From contig CANMFQ010000031.1 in the NCBI GenBank assembly GCA_947497145.1, positions 1 through 42,802 on the forward strand: a stretch of 42,802 nucleotides of DNA. Direction: 5' to 3'. The notes beneath the pieces are model-generated. The model was given only the letters and a program-made list of their open reading frames with translations. It was not told where the DNA came from and did not search any database. The stretch is from an uncultured Flavobacteriaceae bacterium (lineage in GTDB: Bacteria > Bacteroidota > Bacteroidia > Flavobacteriales > Flavobacteriaceae). The translations under genes were made by a program, and so were the position numbers. This document shows positions 24,501 through 39,500 of the stretch, in pieces; position 1 is the stretch's first letter, and every line of letters begins with the position of its first letter.

Positions 24501-27500
24501 TATTACCTCCAGCTAAAGTAGGTGCTGGTGTTAAATCAGCATAGGCATAAGTTCCTCCTCCTTCAACGGTATCAGGACAACCATCACCATCACTATCTAA
24601 ATCTAATCTGTTTGGAATACCATCATTATCATCATCACAATAACTGCTACCTAATAATGAATATATAATGGTATCTCCTGGTCTTAAGTCTACAGCTTTA
24701 ATTTTTAATTCGGTAATTAGGGTTGTGCCTACACCAGCAATCATAAGATTTTGGTTCTGTACGTTACCTACTTGAAGTATTTTACTACTTGAAGCATCAT
24801 ACTTCATTGCCGGACGTGTTGCAGAATAAATTATATCCGATGGAGCTACAAATGTATTCCCTGCGGGGATACCTCCATTAATACTTACTTCAAAATGACC
24901 TTTAGAGTTAGATGCATTATAATCGTAATCACGTACAAAAAATGCTATTTCATTTGCTGGAACAGCAGGTGAAAATGTAACTAAATATTCTGTTGGGCCA
25001 TTAAAAGGAACAGCCAAATCACCTCCTCTAGAACCAATATAATATCCTGTTTGCCCATCGTTATAGGTGTAAGATCCATAAGAATTAACATTAGGTCGAG
25101 TAACATCAATCGTACTCGTTGATTTCCCTATCCAAGAACCATCTGTATTTTGTGAAATAAAGCCTCTACACTCTTCATTTAAATCTAGTATACCATCATT
25201 GTCATCATCTAAATCACAACTATCGCCAATACCATCATTATCGCTATCTAAGACACTAGGAAAATCAGCTGCATTTGAACAACATTCGGTATCATTACTA
25301 CCTGATTGCGAAACACCAATGGCTTGGCCTGTTCCTGCACTAGTTGGAATACCATCAGTATTCACTGTAGCACCTAAGTTTTGTTGTACCCCTACTGCTG
25401 AAATTCCAGAATATGTTGCCCCTGAGTTTCCGCCTGGCATGGTAGAAAAACTTAAATTAGCAGCGCTAATGGAAGTAGCACCACCTTCAATAGCATCAGG
25501 GCAACCATCGCCATCAGAATCTAAGTCTAAGCTGTTTGTAATACCATCGCCATCGGTATCGCAAATTTGTCTGCCAAAAAGAGAATAAGCGATAGCATCT
25601 TTAGGAGTATTTAGGTTTACCCCTACTATTTTAAACTCTGTTATTAATTCTGTACTCATCCCTTCTATGAGTATAGCTTGATCTTCAACAGCTCCTGTAC
25701 TGGTAATTTCGCCCGTTACATTATTAAAATCTAAGGTTGTAGCATAGCCATAATCTACTTTTTGAAATAACCCTGCAGGAGTATTACCTCCATTCACAGT
25801 GATTGTATACAATCCTTCGTCAGATCCAAATTGGCCATCTAAATCATCTATATAAAATGCCATTTCATTAGCAGGAATACCGGGTGAGAATGTAACAATA
25901 TAGGTCATATCACCATCTGTTCTGTACCGCTGACCTCCTCCAGAATTATTAATATAATAATTGTTTTGATTACTACTTAATGTTTGCACTGCAGTTTGTG
26001 GGCCTACATTTAAAGTTCCTATCAAGGTGACATCTATAGTACTATTTGTTTCTCCTATCCAAGAACCATCTGTATTTTGAGCTTTAAAGCTTTTGCATTC
26101 TTCATTTATATCTAAAATACCATCATTATCATCGTCTAAATCACACGCATCACCAATACCGTCATTATCCGCATCTATTATCCACGGATAATTAGTTGCA
26201 TCTTTACAGCACTCGGTATCTCTGCTTCCAATTTGCGCATTCGCTACGGTTTGGCCTGCTCCTGCAATTGTTGGTACGCCATCAGTGTTAACCGTAGTTC
26301 CCAAATTTTTCTGTACGCCATTGGGATAAATACCATTGTAATTAGCACCTGAGTTTCCGCCGAGCATACTTGATACACTTAAGTTTGCATAGGCTATTGA
26401 AGTTGAACCACCTTCTATAGCATCAGGGCAACCATCTCCATCACTGTCTAAATCTAAGCGATTTGGTATTCCATCACCATCTATATCGGTATCACTAATA
26501 ATTTCTAACTCTCCAAGGCTTAAAATTCCTGCTTGAGATTGTTGTACACGAACATATCTTCCTGTTCTGTTAACGTTAATAATTGTTGGGAAACCTGCCT
26601 GCGTAGTTTCATGAATATCTAACACATCTGGTTGCCCCTGTGTGGTGATAATATTTGTAGAAGTAAAGGGTACATCAGATACAAAAACATGGTAATTTTT
26701 TAATCTATTTTGACAACAATTAGCTCTATTATAGATATTGATAATACTAATATCTTGTACACTACCTAAATCTATTTCCCACCATTTATTAGGTGTAGTA
26801 TCAGCGCCATTTGTGTGTGTTAATGTTTTCAAGTTTCCATCAATAGCTTTATCAGCCGTGTAAAAAGAGGAATAATCTGAAGATTGGGTTGCAGTACCCA
26901 ATGGAGCAATATTAACAGGACTATATTCGTCCGCATCTAAAATACCGTCATTATCGTCATCTAAATCACAATCATCACCAATGCCATCACCATCACTATC
27001 GGTTACAGAAGGATAACTATCAGCATCAGTACAGCAATTGGAGTTTGCGCTAGCGTCTGCTGCGTCTCCAACAGTTTGTCCGGTCCCTGCACTTGTAGGA
27101 ACTCCTAATTTAGCAACATCGGTTTCTTCAACGGTTGTTCCTAAATTTTGCTGTACGCCAACAGTTGAAGTTCCTTTATAATCTGTACCTGAATTTCCAC
27201 TAGGCATCGTTGATGGCACTAAATCTGTTGCATCAAAACTACCGCCGCCTTCTACCACATCGGGGCAACCATCGCCATCGCTATCTAAATCTAAATGATC
27301 TGAAATACCATCCTTGTCGGTATCCTTATCATAACAAACATATTTGGTATTTTTATCGGTAAGTATGATGTCTTCAATGACTTGACTTGTTGTATAACTA
27401 GTAACCACTAATTTATAATTGGATTTCACTGCTTGGTATTGCTTTTTAACAACGCCGTTTATTTTAGCAATTAAATACCCATTTTCGTCAATGTCAATTG

Positions 27501-30500
27501 TATATACATCCCCTAGAACTTGAGTTTGATAAAAAGACCATATTTCAGCATTAAAATAACCATATACACGCCCAGTAGAGAATGAAAAGAACTTTTCAGC
27601 TTTATCATTATAACTGTTTGTCTTTTCTGCATCTGAAGTAGATATCAAGCCAAACATCGTATTTACGTTGTTCTTTTGAAATTTAAACTCTAAGTGTATT
27701 GGTAGTTCAAATTCTTCGTTGGAGTATGAACCTTTCCACCCTCCCGTATAATTTGTGGTAATACTATTACTTGTTTTCGCACCAATGGCTGTTCCATTAA
27801 ATGTTAATTCATTAATATTTTCTTCAAAACCGCACCTTTGTCCTTCATCAGTGTCTAAAATACCATCGTTATCGTCATCTAAATCACAACTATCTCCAAT
27901 ACCATCATTATCACTGTCTTTTACTGCTGGGTAGTTTACAATATCAGTACAACAATTAGAGTTTACGCCAATATTATCTGAATCTGCAACAGTTTGTCCG
28001 GTTCCTGCTGTAGTAGGCACACCTAATGTTGCAGGGGCTGTGCTTACACTTGTTCCTAAGTTTTCTTGTACGCCAAGGGTGGAAGTTCCATTGTAATTGA
28101 TTCCTGTATTTCCTCCTAGCATGCTTGAGGTTACTAAATCTGTTGCAGAAAAACTACCTCCACCTTCTACTACATCAGGACAACCATCGCCATCACTATC
28201 TAAGTCTAAATGGTTTGGTATTCCATCGTTATCAGTGTCTTTTGCAAGATAATGGCTCTCAGTATTATAAAACCCTACTAATACCATTACATCATTAGAG
28301 GTATTATTACTTCCACTAGGTGCTCTATCACTTATTGAAATAGCCGTAGTAGTGCTTGTTGCCGTAAATGACCCTCCAAAACTTTTCCAATTACCAATTC
28401 CTGGTACAAAACCATCATATGGGGTTGGTAAAACTGGGGTAAAAGCTACGCCATCTGCATAGGCTTGAAGATGTGAATGAGTAGTTGTTGAAGCCGCATT
28501 AAATGGAGCTGTTGCCCAAAATTCAAGGGTATATGTCTCTCCAGGAACAGTACTCATCATTAAAGTACGCGCATCTCCATAGCTCACATCATTAAGTTCA
28601 AAATATTCAAATGTTCCTGGAGCCTCTCCCCTTGGACCTGCAATATTTTGACTCCAAGAATTAACACCTGACTTACAGGCATTTGCACCTCCAACACTTC
28701 CGGCTGCCCAATAACCACAGTCATTATATAAGGCTGAAGAAATAGGTGCAGGATCCATTTCATCAACATCTAAAATACCATCATTATCATCATCCAAATC
28801 ACAACCATCAGCAACACCATCGGCATCACTATCTAATACAGCTGGATAATTTGCTGAATCTGCACAACAATTTGAATTTGCAGTAGCATCTGTTGAATCT
28901 CCAATAGTTTGCCCTGCTCCTGCGCTTGTAGGAACCCCTAGTTTAGCAACATCGGTTTCTTCAACGGTTGTTCCCAAATTTTGCTGTACACCAATAGGGG
29001 AAGTTCCGGTATAATCTGAGCCTGAGTTTCCACCTGCCATACTTGATGACACCAAATCTGTAGCAGTAAAACTACCTCCACCCTCAACAGCATCTGGGCA
29101 ACCATCGCCATCACTATCTAAATCTAAATAATCATAAATACCATCATTATCAGTATCAGGCCCATAACAAGCATATATCGATTTTTTAGAGGTAAGCTTA
29201 ATATCTTCAATTACCTGACTTGCTGTATAACTAGTAACAACCAATTTATAATTGGATTTGACTGCCTGATATTGCTTTTTAACAACACCGTTTATTTTGG
29301 CAGTTAAATACCCATTCTCATCAATATCAATTGTATAAACATCACCTAAAACTTGTTGTTGATAGAAAGAATACGTTTGACTGTTAAAATAACCATATAA
29401 GCGACCACTAACGTATGAAAAGAACTTTTCAGATTTATCATTGTAATTGTTTGTCACCTCTGCATCTGTTGTAGAAATTAAACCAAACATGGCACTTACT
29501 TTCCTCTTTTGAAGTTTAAATTCTAAATGTATAGGCAATTCAAATTCTTCAATAGAATACGAAGAATTATACCCCCCGGTATTAGCTGTAGTAATGCTAT
29601 TTATTGTTTTGGAGTCAATTGATGCTCCATTAAATGTTAGTTGCTTAATATTTTCCTCTAAACCACATTGTATTCCCTCATCTGTATCTAAAATACCGTC
29701 ATTATCATCGTCTAAATCACAATCATCACCAATGCCATCATTATCGCTATCCATCACTGATGGAAAATCATCTGCATTAGAACAGCAATCAGAGTTTGCG
29801 CTAACGTCTTGTGAGTCTCCTATAGTTTGCCCAGTAGCAGCAGCTGTAGGAATACCCAATGTCGCTGCGGCTGTACTTACGTTTGTTCCTAAGTTTCTTT
29901 GTACGCCTGTTGTTGTTATTCCAACATAATTTGCTCCTGAATTTCCACCTGGCATAGTTGAGGCTGCTAAAGCTGCTGCATCAAAACTACCCCCGCCTTC
30001 TATAGCATCAGGGCAGCCATCGCCGTCACTATCTAAGTCTAATCTATTTGGTATGCCATCTTTATCTACATCACATAATGGTGAACCAAATATTTCAAAA
30101 AATGTCGTATTACTTAATGTTGATTCTGATAAATTTTCAAAAGAAATTGAAACTATTTCTGCATATGGATTAGCATCAAATACTATAACTCCCCCTCCTT
30201 GCTTTGATGTATCACTATCTGTATTATCGATTACATGGTATCCATTAGCATCAACTGTAGCAACAACCTGTACAGCGTAATTTTGCCCCGGACTAGTAAT
30301 ACTTGCAAAATAAGCACTTTCTAAATCTGTATGCTCCGATGGGTCTTTAACTGTAAATGGTGCATTGTTAACTATTGTTCCATCAGAATAGACTATGGTA
30401 AAGTTTCCATATAACACATTTTGATTACGCAAAGAATAAACCCCAAAAGAGACATTTGTTAATGGTGTGCTAAAATTATACGTATTTCTTTCTCCTTTAT

Positions 30501-33500
30501 TACTTGCATCATTATTTGAAGAGGCTGATGTCAATTGTATGGTTGTAGTACTTGGAAAAGATGTTCCGCAGTATGTTTTTGTACTATTTAGATACCTGTC
30601 ATAAGCCAATTCATCAGTATCTAAAATTCCATCATTATCATCATCTAAATCACAACCATCTCCAATACCATCATTATCACTATCAATTACAGCTGGATAA
30701 TTAGCTGCATCTTCACAACATTCGGTATCATCGCTACCCATTTGTGAATCGCCAGCAGTTTGACCCGCACCTGCAATGTTAGGGATACCATCACTATTTA
30801 CTGCATTTCCTAGGTTTTGCTGTACGCCTGTTAAAGCAATACCGCTATAATCTGCTCCTGAGTTTCCACCCGGAAGACTTGAAGTCACTAAATTTGAGTA
30901 TGCGATTGACGTTGAACCTCCTTCTATAGCATCTGGGCAACCATCACCATCTGAGTCTAGGTCTAGGCTATTAACAATGCCATCACCATCAATATCTGAA
31001 CTACAAGTAAATGAACCTGGTTCAGAAGAAGCTGAATCTTCAAAAAGCCTTATTCCATCCAAAGCCATATACTCGTAATTAAAACCAGTGCCGTCATTAT
31101 GAATCGAAAACATAAGCACTTGTGTAGTCGCTGTGGCGGTAAATGTCATGGTCTCTTCTATCCAAACTTGGTTTCCTTGACCTTTATAGTCCATTGCTTT
31201 ACTAAAAAAGATTTCTGAACCAAATTGCACCTCCCATTTGGCTTTTTGACTTACACTAACCGGTGTATTACCGTCTACACCCGCATTGGCTTGATAAAAT
31301 TTTAATTGATAAACGGTTCCTACGGTAAGACCGGTAATGTTAGTTTCAAATGATTCAGAGCTATTAGCATTGTTTACCCAACCCCCAACAAAAACACCTC
31401 CATCTGGTGAGGGTGGCATTCCGTCTGCAGCTCCTCCCCAAGTCCCAGAACCCGTTAACGGCATGGGACTTATCCATGAGTCTGGAGACTGCGATGAATT
31501 AACCCAACCAGAATTAGCACTTATATTACTATTGTAAACATCATTGGATGCAACCGGTGCTAGGGTTTCAAAAGTACCATCAGCAGCAAAATTAAATGGT
31601 ACAAATTGCGATCCAACACACTCATCAGTATCTAAAATACCATCATTATCATCATCTAAATCGCATGCATCTGCTATGCCATCATCATCAGTATCTATTA
31701 AAGTTACAGCAGGATAATTATCCGCTTCCTGACAACAAGCAAAATTATTACTGAGGTTTTGTGCTCCTCCAACACTTTGTCCTGCACCGGCACTAGTAGG
31801 TATACCATCTTCATTTACTGTAGTACCCAAGTTTTGTTGTATTCCAACTGTAGCTGTACCATTATACCCTGCACCAGAGTTTCCACCGGGCATTGTTGAT
31901 GTGCTTAAGTTTGTATATACTAATGCCGTTGACCCACCTTCTATGGCATCGGGGCAACCATCACCATCGCTGTCTAGATCTAAGTGATCAAAAATACCAT
32001 CGCCATCGGTATCTTGATTCGTTTCAGAACCAAGAGCTACATGATAAGCGGCTGCATTTCCCGCACTTCCTTGATACACACGACTAAGTAATGAAATACT
32101 ACTAATTCCATTAGGGTCATATATCGTATAATAACCTCCCGAAGCACTATGAGCAATGGTTCCTCCACCAGTACTATCTTCAATATTCATAGTAGAAGTC
32201 ATATTTGCAGGATCAAAGACATGGAAGTTTGTACTTCCGTTAAGAATTAAACTAAACCCTTCACTAAAAGTAGCATTAAATTCTCCTAAATGATCATTAA
32301 AAACTGCTCTTACACGCAAATATTTTTGTGGTACATCAAAACTATAATCAAAACGTTGTACACCATTAACAGGTTGACCATTGTTAGTTCCTGTGTTGTA
32401 TAAATACCCATCTATACTAGCAGCTGAATTATAAACTACAGTAGCTGAACCACCAGTATAATTAGCCGTTACATTAACCGTTGCTCCATCTAATAAAGTT
32501 GTAGGTGTATTATATGATACACCATTATTTAATGTACTAGGCATATTAAGTTTGGTATAATCGATACCTATATTACCTTCATCTACATCTAAAATACCAT
32601 CATTATCATCATCTAAATCGCAATCATCGCCTATACCATCACCATCGGTATCAGTTATTGCAGGATAATTTTCTGCATCTTTACAACATTCGGTATCTGT
32701 ACTTCCTGTTTGTGAAGCACCAGCGGTCTGTCCTGTTCCTGCACTTGTTGGAATACCATCAGCATTGACTGTATTTCCTAAATTTTGCTGAACGCCTGTT
32801 GATACGATTCCATTATATCCTGTTCCTGAATTTCCACCAGGTAAACTTGATGTACTTAAATTAGCATACGCTATTGATGTTGAACCACCTTCTATGGCAT
32901 CAGAGCAACCATCGCCATCGCTATCTAAATCTAAATAGTTTGGTATCCCATCGTTATCTGTATCTAAAACTGGATCGCCACAAGATGTCATTTTTAATGA
33001 TGGTCCTTCAGCTGCCATATTTTGTGTCCAAGATTGCTTCCAATTAATAACTGTTGCACTTCCGGCAGGTAAGGCTGATTTAGGAGTTAGTTTAATTTGA
33101 AAATCTGGCGTTCCACTACCAACAGTGTATGTTGTATTTGGCAATAATTCATCACCGTCATTTAAAGCTGCCACATTATTAGATGGATCAATAATATAAG
33201 CAGTATATAATGATGAATCAAAATCTATGATAAAGTCAGTAAAATTAGTTTGATTAGGGAAATATTGTGATCGAGGATCAAAAACCATTTCAAAATAGGC
33301 ATTATCAGTTCCTGAATTGCTTACCGTAAAATCTAAATCTAAATTTGGTGCTGAAATGACTACTGTATTATAAGCTTCGCTTCCTGTAGTTCTTAAATTA
33401 CCATCAAAAGTAGTATTTGGACTATTTATGGAGATTCCTACCGCAATCATTTCAGAATTCATTCCTGAAAAATTCACCGTTTTAGTAGTATTATCTGTAC

Positions 33501-36500
33501 TGGTAATACTCATGTCTTCGCAAACTAAATCGGCCATTTCATCGGTATCTAAAATACCATCATTATCATCATCTAAATCACAACCATCTCCTACGCCATC
33601 ACCATCGCTATCTGTAATTGACGCATAATTACCCGCATCACGACAACATTCAGTATTTGCACTTCCTGTTTGTGAATCACCAACGGTTTGTCCTGTTCCT
33701 GCTATCGTTGGAATACCATCACTATCAACAGTAATTCCTAAATTTTGCTGTATGCCTGTTGTTGAAATACCATTATAGTTAGCACCTGAGTTTCCACCTG
33801 GTAAACCTGATGTACTTAAATTTGCATACGCTATTGATGTTGAACCACCTTCTATGGCATCAGAGCAACCATCACCATCGCTATCTAAATCTAACTGATT
33901 GGGGATGCCGTCCTTATCTATATCACAATCTACAACTACGACAGGGGTAACTATTGCAGCGAAACTACTTGACGCTGAATTATTCTGTAAAACTTGAAAA
34001 GAAACCTTTTTTATTCCATTAGTATACAGATTAGGTAAATAAAGAAAATCTATAGTTCCATCTCCTTGTTGCGGATCTTCTGCATTAGACGCAATAGCAT
34101 GCTTTCCTGCAAACTCTATTTTATCAAGTCTTAAAGGGTCTTTTAATTTGAAATCAACATTATTTAATACTGTTCCATCATTTAAGGTTACAACAAAATT
34201 TCCTATTACTGTTTTTGTAATACTACTTGATATCTTAAGACTTTTAAAATCTAACTCTAAGTTTCTTATTTCACTATCAAAAGTAATAGCATAAGAGAAT
34301 GGTGCTGTTAACGTAGCATCGTTGGCTTCTTCAAAGAAAAATCCTGAGCCATCATTTGTTTTAATAGTTCCTCCTGTTGTTGAAAATGTGGCTGTTCGCA
34401 ATGTGCTTCCATTTACAACATATGTAGCTTGTGTATCAGATAACTGGGTAAACACTAGCATTTCATTGCATTCAACACTATCTAATATACCATCATTATC
34501 ATCATCTAAATCGCATACATCATTTATACCGTCACCATCTGAATCTGTAGCTGTAGGATTACCGTCTGTACTTGCATTGTCTGTACAAGGCTCATTACAT
34601 TTTGTAGTATCTAATTTATCTGTAACTGTTGCTGCATTTGCTTGTCCTGTTATTTCTGTGCCAGATGCTATACCACTTGTTACCATTAACGGAATACCAT
34701 TGGTATTTGATGCTGTGCCAAAATTCTCTCTTACCGCATCGGTAACTATTCCTGTATAAGTACCTGTTGTACTTCCGTCGTTATTATTACCCCCATCCAT
34801 TGTAGTGGTTGTTAACTGACTTTTTGAAAATTCACCTGCTGCTTCTATGGCATCGGGGCAACCGTCACCATCGCTGTCTAAGTCTAAATGATTGAAAATA
34901 CCATCATTATCTTCATCACAGTCAAGAGCATTTTGACCTATCCCTATATTTTTCACATTGGCTCCTAGTGCCGCAACTATAGTATTACTAGCTTCTGGCC
35001 AGGCTGTGGTTTGTAATGGCGTTCTTGTGCTATATAATTTATGATTACCTGAACTCTCAGGATCCAATATATCTAATATGTAAAAATTCCCTTCAGAAAC
35101 TGCAATATCATCGATATCATCTGGTGATATAGATAAATCCCCTTGATAAGTCCAACCAATAGCAGGATCTTTAGTTAAGAAAAGCTGAGCAGTTCCGGCA
35201 TTATTAAATACATGATAAAAAACACCATTATCAACTGCCAAATTATTTACCCCAACCCCTACACTTGAATTTCCTAAAGAAGTCCAGTTATCTCCAAAAT
35301 CGGTGCTTTTAAATACCGTTCCATTAGAATGATAATATAAATTTCCTTTGTCAACAGCAATATTTTCAACTGTTGAAGCAATTCCTGTTTCAGCATATAC
35401 AGGTGCTCCATCTCCATCGACATCAATTATACTGCTTTCAAAACTAGATTTATACAAAAACCTATCTGAGTCATATAAGTGATATACATGTGATATTAAA
35501 TCTTCACATTCACTTTGGTCTAAAATACCATCATTGTCATCATCTAAATCGCAGGCATCGCCTACGCCATCATCATCAGAATCGGTTACAAAACTATAGT
35601 TGTTAGGCTCTTTACAACAGGCTGTAGCTGTGCTTCCTATTTGTGAATCCCCTGCTGTTTGCCCTATACCTGCGGCTGTTGGTATTCCATCAGCATTTAC
35701 TGCAGTTCCTAAATTTTGCTGTATGCCTGTTGCTACAATACCATTATAACCCCCACCTGAATTACCTCCTGCAAGACTTGAAGTGCTTAAATTTGCATAG
35801 GCTATTGACGTTGAACCGCCTTCTATAGCGTCAGGACAACCGTCACCATCACTATCTAAATCTAAATGATTGGGAATACCGTCATTATCTGCGTCATTAC
35901 ATATGTAGCCATTTAAGGTAGCTGCGCCAATATAAAGCCCTGTTGTACCCGACCCTGATTCAATTACTATTGTTACTGTATTATTTCCTATTTGCCACCC
36001 ATTAGTTAGTATAATATCTGTTTCTACATTAAAGGGAGCGGAAGGATTTCCATTTGAAACTCCATTAACCAATACATCAATAATAGAATCATCTACTGCA
36101 ACTGCTAAAGTGACGCTCAAATTTTCATCATCAAAAGTAGCTGGTATAGTGATATTGCTATTTGAAAACTTTAAGCGAACTCTATCTGATGTAGGGCCAT
36201 TTACTGCTGTTTCTTCACCATTTGTATTGTCTAAATCAGCATCATTGTGATTTCCTACACCATTAGGCGGGCCTAAACTAGAAAAATCAAAGCTAATCCA
36301 ATCATCTGATGCAAACCACAATCCCGGGGCTAGATCTCCTGATTGAATAGCATTTTGTGGGCCAGTAATAAGTGGAGTAGCAAAATTTGAATAATGAACC
36401 CATTCTACAGACCAATTTGCATCATTATCACCAATCGTGTTGCCTCCTGTAGTAGTGTTGTTTAAAGAAATACTTGTTGCGGAACATTCTTCGGTATCTA

Positions 36501-39500
36501 AAATACCATCATTATCATCATCTAAATCGCAGGCATCGCCTACGCCATCGTCATCAGAATCGGTTACAAAACTATAATTATTAGGTTCTTTACAACACTC
36601 GGTATCAGCACTTCCTATTTGCGAGCTGCCTACTGCTTGCCCTGCTCCTATAGGTGTTGGTATTCCATCAGCATCTATTGCGGTTCCTAAATTTTGCTGT
36701 ACACCTGTTGCAACAATACCATTATAGCTCGCGCCTGAATTACCTCCTGCAATACTTGAAGTACTTAAATTTGTATAAGTAATTGACGTTGACCCACCTT
36801 CTATGGCATCGGGGCAACCATCGCCATCACTATCTAAATCTATACGGTTTGGAATATCATCACGATCGGTATCCAAATCTTCAAAAATTTCAACCTCAGC
36901 AATATGCAATCTATCAATGCCAGATAGTTGTATTCGTACATACCTACCCGATCTATATACGTCAATAACCGAAGGGCTACTCGCTTGAAGTGTTTTATGA
37001 ATATCTAACACACCTGGTTGAACCTGTACGGTTGCTAAAGTTGTATTGGTAAAAGGCACATCTGATACTAAAACATGATAATCAGATAATTTTTCTTGAC
37101 AACAATCACTCCTATTATAAACATTGATAAAACTAATATTTACAACACTGCCCAAATCTATCTCCCACCATGCATTGGCATCTGCTCTTGTTTGGGAAAA
37201 ATTATTGAAATTTCCATCTGTTGCGTTACCTGCAGGGTAAGCATCATTAAAATTTGATGATTCAGTTGCAGTACCCGTAAGTGCAAAATTAACAGCGCTC
37301 GCTTCTTCAACCGTATCTAAAATACCGTCATTATCATCGTCTAAATCACAACCATCTGCAATATTATCTCCATCTGTATCTGGTATACCAGCATACGCAT
37401 TGGGTTCAGGGCAACACTCGGTATCTTTACTTGCTGCTTGTGATTCGCCAATGCCTTGGCCTATGCCTGCACTTGTTGGAACACCATTACTATTTACGGT
37501 AGTTCCTAAATTTTGCTGTTCACCAGTTTTAGAAAGACCATTATAATATGTCCCAGTATTACCTCCAGATATACTAGATACTGTTAAGCTTGAAGCCGTT
37601 AAATTTGCACCACCCTCAATAGCATCTGGGCAACCATCACCATCACTGTCTAAATCATGTTGATTTTCTAGTCCGTCACCATCAATATCACAATCCACTT
37701 GGAATCGTGGAATTACTTGCTCACTAGTACTAGATGACCCATTTAGACTGTAAACAGTATACCCCATTGACTTAATCCGTTGGGTTCTGTCAACACCCAA
37801 TAGCGTAAGATCACCTTCACTACTGGCAGAGCAAGCCACAGAATAAATACCATCTGCCTCGGTTATTTTTGTTAATCCTGTATTATTGGTAATAGAAATA
37901 TCTAAGTTTGATATTCTTTTCCCATTTTCATAGGTAATATAAAAATTGCCAAACTTTGCATTTGCATCATTCTCCCTTAAATACCAATCTATATTGTCAT
38001 TTGCTGGCCATACAGGATGATCAAAATCTATATTAATTTCTTTTCCTATAGCATCGGCATCTCCTAGATGCCAAAAAAGTCTATAATTTGTATATTTATT
38101 TCGTAATTGTGCTTTGGTTTTTACCACTCTAGTACCATTCACTGCATTTATAGTAGCGGTATGCCATGGTATCACTGCGGTGGTAATAATAGGTGATTTA
38201 CAAATTTCATCGACATCTAAAATACCATCGTTATCATCATCTAAATCGCAATCGTCGCCAATAGTATCACCATCAAAATTTACGAATAAGGTACTATTTG
38301 AGTTGCAAGAATCACATTCAATAGCCTGTGTAGCATTATTTGTAGAGGTCCCAGCTCCATTGGTTGTTCCTCCTGGTGATCCGTTAGAATTTATGGGATA
38401 GGATGCTATATTTATGCGACCTTGTTTGTCTAAATCATAAAATGTATACGTACTTGAATTTGCTTCTAAAGCATCAGGACAGCCATCGTTATCACTGTCT
38501 GTATCTAAATAATTAGGTGTTCCATCATTATCAGTATCTTGAGGATTGCTTGGATCTGACCCAACTTCTACACTATCTAAAATACCGTCGTTGTCTGAAT
38601 CTAAATCGTATTGATTTATCATACCATCACCATCTGAATCTATTTTTGAAATGGTATAGCTATTTAAAAAACTTGGATATATAGACCAATAATTTGCAGG
38701 TACCGAACCACTTACCGGAGGCGTATCTATTACATTAAACACATAATAAGATGCCGTTTTTTGAAAATTATCAAAAGTAAAATATGGAGAATGATGTTGC
38801 CAATCTCCAGCCATATTAACATATACATTAGATATACTAGTATCTACACCTTCAGAAATAGGCGTAAAATGAGACGCATTGCCTATTGAATTTCCTCCAT
38901 CAGGATCATTTACTAAAATAGAACCTACACCCGATGGCGAAGATGGATTTGCACTAATTATGGCTGCTTCATCATGAGTTGGATTATTAGTAAAATTAGA
39001 CCAAGATCCTGGTTCACTCCAAGCCAAGCCATCTCTAGGGCCACTTGATCCGTTAGAAACGGATGAATATAGAAAAAATCTGAATTCTTTTAATTCAAAA
39101 GGCCTATTAGAATTCGTAGTGGTAAAAACCACTTCTGACATCGTATTGTTTTCTGTTTCGCCTTCAATATATGGATACCCAGAATTAGTCGTAAAATTAG
39201 TAGCTGCAACTGCTGTTGTATTACTTCCTGCATAAATATCAACATTAAAAACACCAGCTGGATAAAAATATCCACTTGGGGAGGTAAATTCAGCATTACT
39301 CATTCGCATACCATTTACTCCATCCGGAACAGTACCACCGTTAGAGACTCGAGCACTTGCAGGAATCACTGTTTGATCAATTAAATTCACATAAATAATT
39401 TCTCTTTCTTCATTGACATCTAAAATGCCATCGTTATCATCATCTGAATCTAAATCATTACAAATTCCATCGCTATCAAAATCATCTTTTGGTAATGTTC

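Noticed and set aside
14094-38401. Scattered short plus-strand frames rich in [10 protein letters not shown] or HHHRYLNL
   Set aside because: These are reverse readings of the DSDGDG-type Asp codons (GAT/ATC), found at every module. They are shadows of the coding strand.
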